Positions 37,006-46,520 of a stretch of 64,000 nt of DNA are shown here, piece by piece. The notes under the pieces were generated by a model, which searched no databases, was not told the origin of the DNA, and was given only the letters and a program-made list of their open reading frames with translations. Within the stretch, counting starts at the first letter, position 1; each line of letters begins with the position of its first letter. Where the stretch lies: the NCBI GenBank assembly GCA_017642885.1, contig JAEPOM010000012.1, forward strand, positions 19,755 to 83,754, read 5' to 3'. The position numbers and the translations under genes were made by a program. This DNA comes from Henriciella sp. (GTDB taxonomy: Bacteria > Pseudomonadota > Alphaproteobacteria > Caulobacterales > Hyphomonadaceae).

Positions 37006-38285
37006 AAACAGTCAAATTGGGAATTGCAGGGCTCGGCCATGTTGGCTGCGGGCTGATACAATTGGTCGAACGCCAGGCCGAGTTGCGCCTGCCGGGCAAG
37101 GTCGAAATTGTTGGCGTATCCGCGCGCAGCAAGAGCCGTAATAGGCCCGTTGATATCTCAGGCTATACCTGGTTCGATGACGCTTCAGAGCTCGCCACGC
37201 ATCCGGACGTCGATGTATTCGTCGAGCTGATGGGAGGCTCCGACGGTCCAGCCAAAGTGGCGGTCGAAGAAGGTTTGAAGTCTGGCAAGCATGTTGTCAC
37301 CGCAAATAAGGCGCTGATCGCGATGCACGGCCAGGATCTGGAATCGTTGGCGCAAGCGAGTGACGTGGACCTGATGTTCGAAGCCGCAGTCGCGGGCGGC
37401 GTCCCAGTGGTGCGGGTGCTTCGCGACTCCTTAACCGGCGTCTCGATCCAGCGCGTGTCCGGCATTCTTAACGGTACATGCAATTATCTGACGACACAGA
37501 TGCTTGAGACCGGTCGCTCCTATGACGAAGTGCTTGAGGAGGCCCAGCGTCTTGGATACGCAGAATCCGACCCGACGCTCGACGTTTCTGGGATGGACGC
37601 GGCGCATAAAGCGGCGATCCTCGCGTCGATTGCATTCACAGCGGACCTGGATTTCAGCAAAGTCTCCGTCAACGGTGTCGATACGGTGGAATTGATGGAT
37701 CTGACGCTCGCCGATCGCCTCGGCTTGCGCATCAAGCTTATTGCCGAAGGGATTTTGACCGAGGCGGGCGTCGTCTGCCGCGTCGCCCCGCTCGCCATGC
37801 CCGCCGATCATCCGCTTGCTCGCGTAGACGGCGCGTTGAACACGGTCCGCGTCGAGGGCGAGCCTCTCGGCGCGGTCACGTTGACGGGACCCGGTGCGGG
37901 GCCTGGACCAACCGCCAGCGCGGTGATGGGTGATATCGCGAAACTGTTCTCACCAACGGCGCGCAGTCCATTCGGGCGGGCCGCCCATCATCAAACCCGC
38001 AAATTTGTTGCGGCCGAGTCGGCTGAGCGTTCGGCATTCTTCTTGCGTGTCAGACTGGCCGATCGCTCTGGCGCACTCGCCAGCCTGACGGAGGCGCTCG
38101 CGAGCCATGGCGTATCGGTCGACAAACTGCTGCAGGAGTCAGCTGATGACAGCGATGTCTCTCCTGTTGCCATTGTCACGCATGTGTGTTCTCGCGGGGA
38201 CATAGATGCTGCTAGCGCCAGAGTTTCCGCTTTGGAGGCCAGCGTTGGTACGCTGCAGGTGATTCCGATCGATGCGGCAATGTAG
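37002..38285 (+). CDS. hom: Homoserine dehydrogenase
   Basis: The GTG start at 37002 overlaps the stop of the aminotransferase gene by four bases. The 427-residue enzyme has an N-terminal NAD(P)-binding fold (LGIAGLGHVGCGLIQLV), the family stretch VSGILNGTCNYLTTQML and EAQRLGYAESDPTLDVSGMDAAHKAAILASIAF, and a C-terminal ACT domain (about 345-427, FFLRVRLADRSGALASLTEAL) for allosteric feedback. It makes homoserine for threonine and methionine. The order aminotransferase-hom-glpX is common in this group. Confidence 0.97.
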   Translation: MKTVKLGIAGLGHVGCGLIQLVERQAELRLPGKVEIVGVSARSKSRNRPVDISGYTWFDDASELATHPDVDVFVELMGGSDGPAKVAVEEGLKSGKHVVTANKALIAMHGQDLESLAQASDVDLMFEAAVAGGVPVVRVLRDSLTGVSIQRVSGILNGTCNYLTTQMLETGRSYDEVLEEAQRLGYAESDPTLDVSGMDAAHKAAILASIAFTADLDFSKVSVNGVDTVELMDLTLADRLGLRIKLIAEGILTEAGVVCRVAPLAMPADHPLARVDGALNTVRVEGEPLGAVTLTGPGAGPGPTASAVMGDIAKLFSPTARSPFGRAAHHQTRKFVAAESAERSAFFLRVRLADRSGALASLTEALASHGVSVDKLLQESADDSDVSPVAIVTHVCSRGDIDAASARVSALEASVGTLQVIPIDAAM

Positions 38286-38323
38286 TTTAGAGCTGGGCCG
38301 TATGCGGTCTGGGGGAGTGAGAG

Positions 38324-39277
38324 ATGACTGATAGTATTTTGATTCCGCACCTGGCGGATGCCATGGTGCGCGTTACGGAAAAAGCAGCCATTGCGGCTGA
38401 AACCTTGGCCGGGCGCGGAGATGAGAAGGCCGCTGATGCGGCAGCTGTGGATGCCATGCGTACGGCGTTCAACGCGGTTGATTTCAAGGGCCGCGTCGTG
38501 ATTGGCGAAGGCGAACGTGACGAAGCGCCCATGCTCTATATTGGCGAAGAAGTCGGCACCGGAAACGGGCCGGAAATCGACATCGCACTGGACCCGCTAG
38601 AGGGCACGACTCTTACCGCTAAAGCTATGGCCAATGCGTTGGCGGTTCTCGCGATTGCGCCGCGCGGCGGGCTGCTCTTCGCACCTGACACGTATATGGA
38701 AAAGATCGCGATTGGACCTGGCTACGAAGAAGGTGTGATCGATCTGGACGCGACGCCAGCCGAGAACATCACCTCGCTCGCCAAAGCCAAAGGCGTCGAC
38801 GTTTCAGCGATGACAGCATGCGTTCTGGACCGCCCGCGCCACGCCGAGATTATTGAAAGCCTGCGCGGTGCTGGTGCACGCATCCACCTGATTTCTGATG
38901 GTGATGTCGCTGGCGTGATCAACACAACCAATCCAAGTACCGGGATCGACCTGTATGTTGGCTCTGGTGGCGCCCCAGAAGGCGTGCTCGCCGCTGCTGC
39001 GCTCAAATGTGTCGGTGGTCAGATGCAGGGACGTTTGATCTTCCGCAATGATGATGAGCGTCGCCGCGCTGACCGAACCGGGATCACCGATTACGATAAG
39101 AAGTACAGCCTTCACGAGCTTGCCTCAGGAGAGACGGTGTTCTGCGCTACGGGCGTAACCAAGGGCGGCCTGGTCGACGGCGTGGTGCGCAACGGATCAC
39201 ATATCGAGACAGACACGCTGGTCATGAGCAGCGCTGACGGAATGGTTCGCAAGATTAAGAGCTGGCACCGGGTCTAG
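38324..39277 (+). CDS. glpX: Class II fructose-1,6-bisphosphatase (GlpX)
   Basis: A 317-residue GlpX-type phosphatase. Metal and substrate residues are in GRVVIGEGERDEAPMLYIGEEVG and in DIALDPLEGTTLTAKAM, with the DRPRHAEIIE block and VGSGGAPEGVLAAAALKCVGGQMQGRL further on. It dephosphorylates fructose-1,6-bisphosphate in gluconeogenesis. It follows hom by 38 bases. Its last 23 bases overlap the convergent AraC-family gene. Confidence 0.97.
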   Translation: MTDSILIPHLADAMVRVTEKAAIAAETLAGRGDEKAADAAAVDAMRTAFNAVDFKGRVVIGEGERDEAPMLYIGEEVGTGNGPEIDIALDPLEGTTLTAKAMANALAVLAIAPRGGLLFAPDTYMEKIAIGPGYEEGVIDLDATPAENITSLAKAKGVDVSAMTACVLDRPRHAEIIESLRGAGARIHLISDGDVAGVINTTNPSTGIDLYVGSGGAPEGVLAAAALKCVGGQMQGRLIFRNDDERRRADRTGITDYDKKYSLHELASGETVFCATGVTKGGLVDGVVRNGSHIETDTLVMSSADGMVRKIKSWHRV

Positions 39278-40301
39278 TCCAAGCTTGTTCAATACGCTTT
39301 CCAAAATTTGATGCGCGCGTCTCGGAAATGAGGCGCGGCGATCGATCAAACATAGCGCCAGGGCTGAACCCGTAGAGATCGCGAATGATCCGATTGAAAT
39401 TCGGAGCGCTCGAGAAACCCCACTGATCCGCGACGTTGCGAATGATGCCGCGCTTGAAGGGGTGACGGGAGACATCCAGCAGGGCGCGGGTTGCGCGGCG
39501 TTGTCGAATATAATTCCTCACGCCGCCGGATTCTTCGAACATTCGATACAAACTCGCCCGCGAAACGCCGAACTCATGCAACAAACGCGGGACCGCGAGT
39601 TCGAAATCGCCGAGATTTTTCTCAATGAACCGGCATATGACCTCGTAGAGCGCATTCCTAGCGTGAGTTCGAATATCTTCGCGTTCGGCGGGCGCGCCCA
39701 GCGCGATCTGTGCACACGCCAGGAACCGTTCGAACAGCTGGGCGTCGACAAACGTATCGTTGGCCCAAAGCTGATCGAACAGATCGTCCCACGCGGTTAT
39801 CAAGCATCGACCCGCCACGGACTCAGGATTGATCTGACCGCTTCTTAAATGAGTTGATGGATGAAAGCCCAGGGCTGATTTGAATATAAATGCGGACTGA
39901 AAAACAGCTCGGTCCTGGATTCCTTCATAGCGCATCTCCTGGTCTTGAACGTGTATGGGGCCTGCCGTGTAAATGGTGCTGGCATCACCGACGCGCCCCC
40001 ATAACTTACCACTCAACATACGTCGTAGAAGCACCAAATGAGATGTGTCGCTTACGTGCCGACGCGCATGCTTCATCACAAAAGCGTCCGTCTCGTTGTG
40101 CAACAAGATCGCCTTGTCTGTGTACCACGTGTTCGCTTTGTACGCGCCGACATTTCGCGTTGTGATCAGAGGCGTGCAGTCCAACATCATTGCAGTTCGG
40201 GCGCGGTAACCTTCCGCATCGCATGTGTCATGGATCGACCTTACGGCGCGATCGGGTGATGGGGACGGAGTGGAGATCGCTCGTCTAAGTGTTTGTTGCA
40301 T
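39255..40301 (-). CDS. AraC-family transcriptional regulator
   Basis: A 348-residue regulator. The N-terminal ~180 residues look like an AraC-binding-like sensor domain with an ITTRNVGAYKANTWY strand. The C-terminal ~100 residues form two helix-turn-helix units (LLHEFGVSRASLYRMFEESGGVRNYIRQRRATRAL and VADQWGFSSAPNFNRIIRDLYGFSPGAMF), the AraC signature. It lies between glpX and recJ; the hom-glpX-recJ order seen in relatives makes it look like an insertion. It diverges from recJ. Targets and ligand are unknown. Confidence 0.9.
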   Translation of the reverse strand: MQQTLRRAISTPSPSPDRAVRSIHDTCDAEGYRARTAMMLDCTPLITTRNVGAYKANTWYTDKAILLHNETDAFVMKHARRHVSDTSHLVLLRRMLSGKLWGRVGDASTIYTAGPIHVQDQEMRYEGIQDRAVFQSAFIFKSALGFHPSTHLRSGQINPESVAGRCLITAWDDLFDQLWANDTFVDAQLFERFLACAQIALGAPAEREDIRTHARNALYEVICRFIEKNLGDFELAVPRLLHEFGVSRASLYRMFEESGGVRNYIRQRRATRALLDVSRHPFKRGIIRNVADQWGFSSAPNFNRIIRDLYGFSPGAMFDRSPRLISETRASNFGKRIEQAWTRPGASS

Positions 40302-40522
40302 TTCGTCCCCGCGCGCTCAGCTTGGCTCAGTGTCTCAATGCTTTTTTACGCGCGCGAAGGGGACTTGGTCTTTGTCATCACGTCTCAAACATCACCTTGA
40401 GGTTGCAACTCGATAATTTGACCTTCAACAAAACGGAACCGAACTCTCGGTCAGTCAAAAGCAACGGTGATTTCTGTCGATTCGGCTTTGTCCGTGTGCC
40501 GACTCCCGCCAGATTCCCGAAC

Positions 40523-42298
40523 ATGGTGGCTAAGTCTTTCTCTGTTTCCCAATCATATGGCGGGCGCTACTGGACGCTCCGTCAGCCGGATGAGGCGACG
40601 GTTCGAGCATTGCTGCCACAGATCGGCGGCAATGATCTACTTGCACGATTGCTTGAGCCGAGGGATGTGGCGCCGACAGATGTGGAGACGTTTCTCAACC
40701 CGACGCTTCGCGCGCTGTTTCCGGATCCGGCCAGCTTTCAAGACATGATGAAAGCCGCCGAGTTGACGCTGGATGCTATTCTGGATGGTCGGAGCGTCAC
40801 GGTTTTCGCCGATTATGATGTGGATGGCGGCACCAGTTCGGCGATCCTCGCCCGTTACTTCCGTGCCTGGGGACAAGAGATCGGGCTATATGTTCCGGAT
40901 CGTCTGACTGAGGGATACGGCCCCAGTCCCGAAGCCTTTCGCCATTTGAAAGAGCAGGGGGCCGACCTCGTCATCACAGTGGATTGCGGGGCGGCGGCGA
41001 TCGCAGCTCTTGCCGAGGCGGTTGCGATTGATCTTCCCGTGATTGTGATTGACCATCACCTGATGGGCGCCGAGCCGCCAGAATGCGCCGCGCTCGTCAA
41101 CCCAAACCGCGCTGATGATACGAGTGGGCAGGGCCATCTTGCTGCCGCGGGTGTGGTCTATGTTTTTGTGGCGGCGCTGAACAAGCTGGCTCGGGAGCGC
41201 GGCATCGCGCCTCCGGACGGATTGCCAGACATTCTGAATTGGCTCGATCTCTGCGCATTGGGGACGCTTTGCGATATGTCGCCTCTGCGCGGCGTAAACC
41301 GGGCATTCGTGACACAAGGTCTCAAGATCCTTGAGCGCGGCCAGAATCCGGGGCTACGCGCCCTTGCAGATATTGCTGGGATCGGGACGATTGAAAGCGT
41401 GTATCACGCGACTTTTGTGCTGGGACCGCGATTGAACGCCGGCGGACGGGTCGGTGATCCGTGGCTCGCAGCTAAGTTGCTGGCGACAGATGACCGGGCC
41501 GAGGCGATTGCGCTGGCGGAACGCCTGCACGCACACAATGACGAACGAAAAGCGGTAGAGGCTGCCATTCTCGAACAGGCCAGCGTGGAAGCCCAAAAGC
41601 AAATCGATGCGGACCCGGAGACCGGTATTCTGATCGCGGCGGGTGAAGGTTGGCATCCGGGCGTGATCGGCATCGTCGCTGGGCGACTGAAGGACCGGTT
41701 CCACTTGCCGAGCATTGTCATCGGCTGGGGCCAAGGGCTTGGCCCCGTCGCCAAGGGATCGGCGAGATCCGTGCACGGGGTGAATATTGGCGATGCCATA
41801 TCCGCCGCTGCGAAACAGGGTGTGATCCTCTCAGGGGGTGGTCACGCCATGGCGGGCGGCTTGAGCCTAAACCCGGACCAGCTGCCTGAGCTGAAGTCAT
41901 GGATGCAGGCGCACATGTCAGAGTTCAAAGAAGAGCGCGCTGCCGCAAAGGAGCTCACCATCGATGCGCTTCTTGCACCTGCGGAGGTGACCCCTGAAAC
42001 GTTCGATCTCATTCAAACCATCGGCCCGTTCGGGCAAGGGGCGGCTGAGCCGATCTTTGCGCTTCGCGATGTCGAGATTACCTACACCCGGCCGATCGGA
42101 GAGAACCATTTGAAGCTCACCGTCGAGGATATGGGCGCGCGGGTAGAGGCGCTGGTCTGGCGCTGCATTGGCACCCCGCTCGGCGACGCACTTTTACAAC
42201 GCGGCCGCGTCCATTTAGTCGGGCGCCTTAAAGACAATGTATGGAATGGCCGCCGAACCGCGCAAATTGAAGTCATCGATGCGGCGGCGTCGACTTAA
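40523..42298 (+). CDS. recJ: Single-stranded-DNA-specific exonuclease RecJ
   Basis: I start at the ATG at 40523 (MVAKSFSVSQSYGGRYWTLRQPDEATVRALLPQIG); the frame upstream is open but does not look coding. The 591-residue enzyme carries the DHH phosphoesterase core (VFADYDVDGGTSSAIL, VDCGAAA, and Asp177-His178-His179 in VIDHHLMG) and the DHHA1 region (LSGGGHAMAGGLSL). It degrades 5' single-stranded ends in recombination and mismatch repair. Its stop overlaps that of the convergent decarboxylase by three bases. Confidence 0.96.
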   Translation: MVAKSFSVSQSYGGRYWTLRQPDEATVRALLPQIGGNDLLARLLEPRDVAPTDVETFLNPTLRALFPDPASFQDMMKAAELTLDAILDGRSVTVFADYDVDGGTSSAILARYFRAWGQEIGLYVPDRLTEGYGPSPEAFRHLKEQGADLVITVDCGAAAIAALAEAVAIDLPVIVIDHHLMGAEPPECAALVNPNRADDTSGQGHLAAAGVVYVFVAALNKLARERGIAPPDGLPDILNWLDLCALGTLCDMSPLRGVNRAFVTQGLKILERGQNPGLRALADIAGIGTIESVYHATFVLGPRLNAGGRVGDPWLAAKLLATDDRAEAIALAERLHAHNDERKAVEAAILEQASVEAQKQIDADPETGILIAAGEGWHPGVIGIVAGRLKDRFHLPSIVIGWGQGLGPVAKGSARSVHGVNIGDAISAAAKQGVILSGGGHAMAGGLSLNPDQLPELKSWMQAHMSEFKEERAAAKELTIDALLAPAEVTPETFDLIQTIGPFGQGAAEPIFALRDVEITYTRPIGENHLKLTVEDMGARVEALVWRCIGTPLGDALLQRGRVHLVGRLKDNVWNGRRTAQIEVIDAAAST

Positions 42299-43482
42299 CC
42301 CAAAACCGCGACGGTCGTTTCCGATTGGAAGCCATTGAAATTTGTCGCCAGAGCCTGGCCGTAGGCGCCGAGGTGGCAGATTTCGATCCAGTCGCCTTCG
42401 CGCGTGTCTGCTGGCAACTGGAACGGCCCCGCCATCGTATCGAGGCTATCGCAGGTTGGACCAAAGAATCTGAAAGATTCCACGTCAGACGAAACCTCGC
42501 CAGCGCGGTGCAAATTCACTGGATACTTCCAACCGCACTGCGCTGCGTCGAACAAAGACCCGTAAGATCCTTCGTTGAGATACAGGTCTTGGCCCTTGCG
42601 CAGCTCCACGCGCGCAAGCGTTGATCCGCCTTCGCCGCACAAGGCGCGGCCAGGCTCTCCAATGATATCAAGACCCTCAAACCCGAACATCTTCAGGCCC
42701 TTTTGAATGCGCTCGAAATAGGCCTGCATGGGCGGAGGGGTCAGGCCTGGATAGGCCACCGGGAAGCCGCCGCCGCAGTCGAGGCTGTTGATCTGGATAT
42801 TCGCCGTTTCGAGCAATCCATGAACGTAGGACAAGGCGCGGATATAGTCGGCGGGGTCCATGCACTGGCTGCCGACGTGGAAACAAACGCCGAGCTTCGC
42901 AGCAACGGGTCGCGCAGCGCGTAGCAGGTCGACCGCGTCGAGATAGGCCGCGCCATACTTGCCTTCGAGTGGCATGCTCGCCGAACCACCGCTCGGCAGG
43001 GCGAGGCGCACGTGAAGGTGCAGGTCGTCAGCGTCATTCGTCTCGATCAGGATCTTGCCAAGCTCTGCCGCGCAGTCGAAGGCAAAGTGACGAACACCGG
43101 CTTCATAAGCATGACGGATCGTTCGCCGGGATTTGACCGGGTGCATCAGATAGAGCTCCGCGTCCGGACAGGCGGTGAGCACCTGATCGATCTCGCGAAT
43201 GGACGCAACGTCGAAGCCGCGCATGCCGGACGCCCAGAGCGTCTTCAGGACGGCCGGGTGCGGGTTTGCTTTGACTGCATAAATCGACTTTCCTGGAAAG
43301 CCGTTCAAGAAGGTGCGCGCTGCTGCTTCGATACGCTTCGGATAAAGCACATAGATCGCGTCATCGCCGTCATAGGATCGGATCGCATCTTCAACTGAGT
43401 TGAAAGCGGGCAATCCGAACGGGCGGTCATAGTCAGGGAGTATAGCGGGTTGCGCGAGGCGCGACGGGGCTGGATTGAACAT
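42295..43482 (-). CDS. Ornithine/diaminopimelate-type decarboxylase (fold III, PLP)
   Basis: A 395-residue alanine-racemase-fold decarboxylase. The PLP lysine is in SIYAVKANPHPAVLK, the glycine-rich PLP-phosphate loop in DCGGGFPV, GEPGRALC is conserved, and the substrate cysteine is in the characteristic FFGPTCDSLDTM. That last motif and the length fit eukaryotic-type ornithine decarboxylase better than LysA, so putrescine synthesis is likely; lysine as an additional substrate cannot be excluded. No clear ribosome-binding site precedes the ATG at 43482. Confidence 0.88.
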   Translation of the reverse strand: MFNPAPSRLAQPAILPDYDRPFGLPAFNSVEDAIRSYDGDDAIYVLYPKRIEAAARTFLNGFPGKSIYAVKANPHPAVLKTLWASGMRGFDVASIREIDQVLTACPDAELYLMHPVKSRRTIRHAYEAGVRHFAFDCAAELGKILIETNDADDLHLHVRLALPSGGSASMPLEGKYGAAYLDAVDLLRAARPVAAKLGVCFHVGSQCMDPADYIRALSYVHGLLETANIQINSLDCGGGFPVAYPGLTPPPMQAYFERIQKGLKMFGFEGLDIIGEPGRALCGEGGSTLARVELRKGQDLYLNEGSYGSLFDAAQCGWKYPVNLHRAGEVSSDVESFRFFGPTCDSLDTMAGPFQLPADTREGDWIEICHLGAYGQALATNFNGFQSETTVAVLG

Positions 43483-43928
43483 TGGCTAAAAGGTCCGAAT
43501 TGCGAACGCCGGAAACGCTCGAAAGGGTCAGGGTCAGATACGGCCTTAAATGGCGTATCCGGCTCAGTCGGATTTGGCGGGCAAGTGGCCCGCTACGCCC
43601 TTATAAGTTCAGCCACGGCAGCCATGTAGTCGGCGTCCTTGGCGAAGGTCCTGTGCACGGTGGTCGTATCAAACGCAACGTCTATGCGCTTGATGGGACG
43701 GATGGGGATAGGTGGGCGCGCGCCCGTCAGGGGATGAGTCATCCAAGTATCCTCGCAAAGCAAGATCGGCCTGATACCGACATTGAAAGTGAAGACAGTT
43801 GGGCTCCCCCGTACTGACAACTGGTACGCAGTTCGTCGTGGTTCGCTTACTTGTCAGCGGCGCACATATGATTTCCACAGCCTGGGGTCAAGGAAAATCC
43901 TGAGCCCAAGCTGCGGAGATTGTTCAAA
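43483..43928. other. 446-base gap between the decarboxylase and RNase E genes
   Basis: Apart from the possible 49-codon frame, I see no gene. On the decarboxylase leader side there is an imperfect inverted repeat, GATACGGCC and GGCGTATC around TTAAAT (43537-43559), and a 6-base hairpin GCGGGC/GCCCGC (43577-43593). No tRNA-like or obvious terminator pattern is visible. Confidence 0.5.
43593..43742 (-). CDS. Possible 49-residue small protein upstream of the decarboxylase
   Basis: An ATG at 43742 (MTHPLTGARPPIPI) has GAGGA about eight bases upstream and an open frame of 49 codons ending DYMAAVAELIRA, with a helical C-terminal end. It lies 110 bases before the decarboxylase start on the same strand. 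A GCGGGC/GCCCGC hairpin (43577-43593) lies right at its stop. It could be a short leader peptide or a small protein, or a chance frame; I cannot tell without homologues. Confidence 0.35.
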   Translation of the reverse strand: MTHPLTGARPPIPIRPIKRIDVAFDTTTVHRTFAKDADYMAAVAELIRA

Positions 43929-46520
43929 CTATCGAGACCACCAGCCGCGTTTTTTCTTTTTCGGCTTGGTTGTGGTTTCCAGAACGGGTTCGGTCGTTTC
44001 GCGCGGGGCAGGCTTAGCAGCGCGTGCCGGTTCTGGTTCTGGCGCAGGCTCAGGAGCTGTTTCGGGCTCTGGTGCCTTATCGGTTTCAGCCGCCGCTTCG
44101 GGCTCAGGTTCAGCCGCAGGCGCAGGCTCGGGATCGAGTGCTTTGATCGGTTCAGCTTCGGTCGGAGCGTCGCCTGACTCGGACGCGTCTGCTTCAGGTT
44201 CTGCAGAGGAAGGTTCGGTTGCTTCCGCCGTTGCTTCCGTTTTGCTCTCGCCGTCTTCGCCGCGCCGTTTGCGACGACGACGTCGGCGGCGCTTCTTACC
44301 TTCTCTTGGCTCTTCGTCTGACACAGAGTCCTGCGTTGAAGGCTCTTTAGCTTCGCTCTCGTTTCCGCCAGTCCGCGCCGCTTCCGGCATTGCGACTGGC
44401 TTGGCGTCGAGCCCGCCTTCGCTGGCTTCTGGTAGCTCATCCGGTTCATCGCCCAAGAGGTTGGAGATGGACATGGCTAGTCCGTCCAACAGTGCACCGC
44501 CATCTGCGGGTGGGGCACCTGGATCAAGCACTTCGCCATCCTTACGGCGGCGGCGGCCACCCCGACGGCCGCGGCGGCGGCGCTTCTTGTTACGGTCGCC
44601 TGTATCCTCACCGTCCTCTTCCGAGGAGACGGCTTCGACTTCATCCTCGTCCTCATCTTCTTCGGCGTCTGGCAGCAGATGGTCGTCTGAATCACCTTCA
44701 AGGAATTCGTCGCGGTTGAACTTTTTGCGTCTCCGGCGATTGCTTGATGCTTTGTCGGCGTCGAGCTCGAAATCGCCTGGGATCATCGCGCCGGATGATT
44801 TGATGGCAATCGTGAAGCCTGCTTCTTCCTCTATTGCGGAGATCGAATCCCGCTTCGAGTTGAGCAGATAGAGCGCCACATCGGTCGGTGCCGTAACCGT
44901 CATGCCGCGCAGACCGCCGCCTGCCGCGCGTGCTTCAATAGCGCGGAGCAATTGAAGAGCTGCAGACGACGTTGATCGGCGGCGGCCGGTGCCATCGCAC
45001 GACTCACACTTGGCAGATGTCGCTTGCAGCACACCTGCGCGGCGACGTTGCCGTGAAATTTCCATGAGGCCGAATTGCGAGATGCGATTGTTCTGGACCC
45101 GCGCGCGATCGAGTTTCAGCGCCTCTTTCATCTTCTTCTCAACCGCACGGTTGTTCTTGTTCTCGTCCATATCGATGAAATCGATAACGACGAGGCCTGC
45201 CAGGTCGCGCAGACGCATCTGTCGGCAGGCTTCTTCAGCTGCTTCGAGATTGGTGTGCAGGGCGGTTTGTTCGATATTGCGTTCACGGGTCGATTTGCCC
45301 GAGTTCACATCAATCGCGACGAGTGCTTCAGTCTGATTGATCACCAGATAGCCGCCGGATTTCATCTGGACGACCGGTGAGAAGATCGAATCGAGCTGGT
45401 CTTCCACGCCTTCTTTGACGAAGAGCGGAGCTTGCGCCGTCCAGCGTTTCACCTTCTTGGCCTGGGTCGGCATCAATGTCTTGGCGAGATCTTTGGCTTC
45501 GCGATAGGCGCGGTCTCCCTGGACGACGACTTCGGCGATCTCGCGATCGAACATATCTCGCATGGCGCGGTGAACGAGACCGCCTTCTTCGTGGATCCGA
45601 GCAGGTGCAACCGACTCCAGAGTCTTGGAACGAATATTCGACCAGAGCTTCTGGAGGTAATCGTAATCGCGGCGGATTTCCGACTTGGTGCGTTTGGCGC
45701 CAGCAGTCCGGACGATCAGACCCATACCCTTTGGTACTTGCAGGCCGTCCATGATGGTTTTTAGGCGCTTGCGGTCATTGCCGCTCGGGATCTTGCGGGA
45801 AATGCCACCGCCACGCGGTGTATTTGGCATGAGAACCGAGTAGCGACCCGCTAGTGACAGGTAGGTTGTCAGAGCCGCGCCCTTATTGCCACGCTCTTCC
45901 TTGACCACCTGGACCAGAAGCACTTGGCGGCGGCGGATAACTTCCTGAATCTTGTAGCGTCGTGTGATTGAAGAGCCGCGCGACTTGCGAGGACTACGAC
46001 GGCGCCGGGCAGGTTTTGCCTCGGCTTTCTTTTCGGTGTCGTCCGAGCTTTCGTCGTCCTTGTCTTCGCCAGCGTCCGCTTCCGCATCAGCACTTTCGGC
46101 TTCTTCGTCATCGTTGTCCGCATCGGTTGATGCTTCGTCTGCGTCGTCGTCGCCATCGTCCTGGTCAGACTCTGCGTCGATTTCGTCGTCGACATCATCC
46201 TCATCAGGATCTTCATCTGCCGCAGCTTCAGCTTCACGTGCTGCTTCTTCCAGCAGGGCTTCGCGGTCAGCTTGCGGGAGCTGGTAATAGTCAGGATGGA
46301 TTTCGCTAAACGCGAGGAAACCGTGGCGATTTCCGCCATACTCGACGAAGCAGGCTTGAAGGCTTGGTTCTACTCGCGTCACTTTCGCGAGATAGATGTT
46401 GCCTCTTAATTGTTCGCTTCCGGTTGTTTCAAAGTCAAAGTCCTCGACACGACCATTGTTGACGAGGGCGACACGGGTCTCTTCCTGGTGGACCGCGTCG
46501 ATCAGCATAAGTTTGCTCAT
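43929..46520 (-). CDS. rne: Ribonuclease E/G
   Basis: An 863-residue RNase E. The N-terminal catalytic half has an S1 domain split by an acidic insert of about 90 residues (roughly 88-180, Asp/Glu/Ala rich, then an RRRRSPRKS stretch), the RNase H-like and DNase I-like regions (VAIDVNSGKSTRERNIEQTALHTNLEAAEE, DLAGLVVIDFIDMDENKNNRAVEKK) and the Zn-link CESCDGTGRR. The C-terminal ~300 residues are low complexity, with arginine-rich patches (RRRRGRRGGRRRRK and KRRRRRRRKRR) that likely bind RNA and degradosome partners. It starts mRNA decay and processes rRNA and tRNA. Confidence 0.96.
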   Translation of the reverse strand: MSKLMLIDAVHQEETRVALVNNGRVEDFDFETTGSEQLRGNIYLAKVTRVEPSLQACFVEYGGNRHGFLAFSEIHPDYYQLPQADREALLEEAAREAEAAADEDPDEDDVDDEIDAESDQDDGDDDADEASTDADNDDEEAESADAEADAGEDKDDESSDDTEKKAEAKPARRRRSPRKSRGSSITRRYKIQEVIRRRQVLLVQVVKEERGNKGAALTTYLSLAGRYSVLMPNTPRGGGISRKIPSGNDRKRLKTIMDGLQVPKGMGLIVRTAGAKRTKSEIRRDYDYLQKLWSNIRSKTLESVAPARIHEEGGLVHRAMRDMFDREIAEVVVQGDRAYREAKDLAKTLMPTQAKKVKRWTAQAPLFVKEGVEDQLDSIFSPVVQMKSGGYLVINQTEALVAIDVNSGKSTRERNIEQTALHTNLEAAEEACRQMRLRDLAGLVVIDFIDMDENKNNRAVEKKMKEALKLDRARVQNNRISQFGLMEISRQRRRAGVLQATSAKCESCDGTGRRRSTSSAALQLLRAIEARAAGGGLRGMTVTAPTDVALYLLNSKRDSISAIEEEAGFTIAIKSSGAMIPGDFELDADKASSNRRRRKKFNRDEFLEGDSDDHLLPDAEEDEDEDEVEAVSSEEDGEDTGDRNKKRRRRGRRGGRRRRKDGEVLDPGAPPADGGALLDGLAMSISNLLGDEPDELPEASEGGLDAKPVAMPEAARTGGNESEAKEPSTQDSVSDEEPREGKKRRRRRRRKRRGEDGESKTEATAEATEPSSAEPEADASESGDAPTEAEPIKALDPEPAPAAEPEPEAAAETDKAPEPETAPEPAPEPEPARAAKPAPRETTEPVLETTTKPKKKKRGWWSR

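Noticed and set aside
40289-40522. 78-residue N-terminal extension of RecJ
   Set aside because: The sequence looks non-coding and overlaps the AraC gene's promoter side; RecJ homology starts at MVAKSFSVSQ.
43783-44871. Serine-rich 362-codon frame opposite the RNase E tail
   Set aside because: It is a shadow of the low-complexity, acidic C-terminal part of RNase E; composition explains the long open frame.
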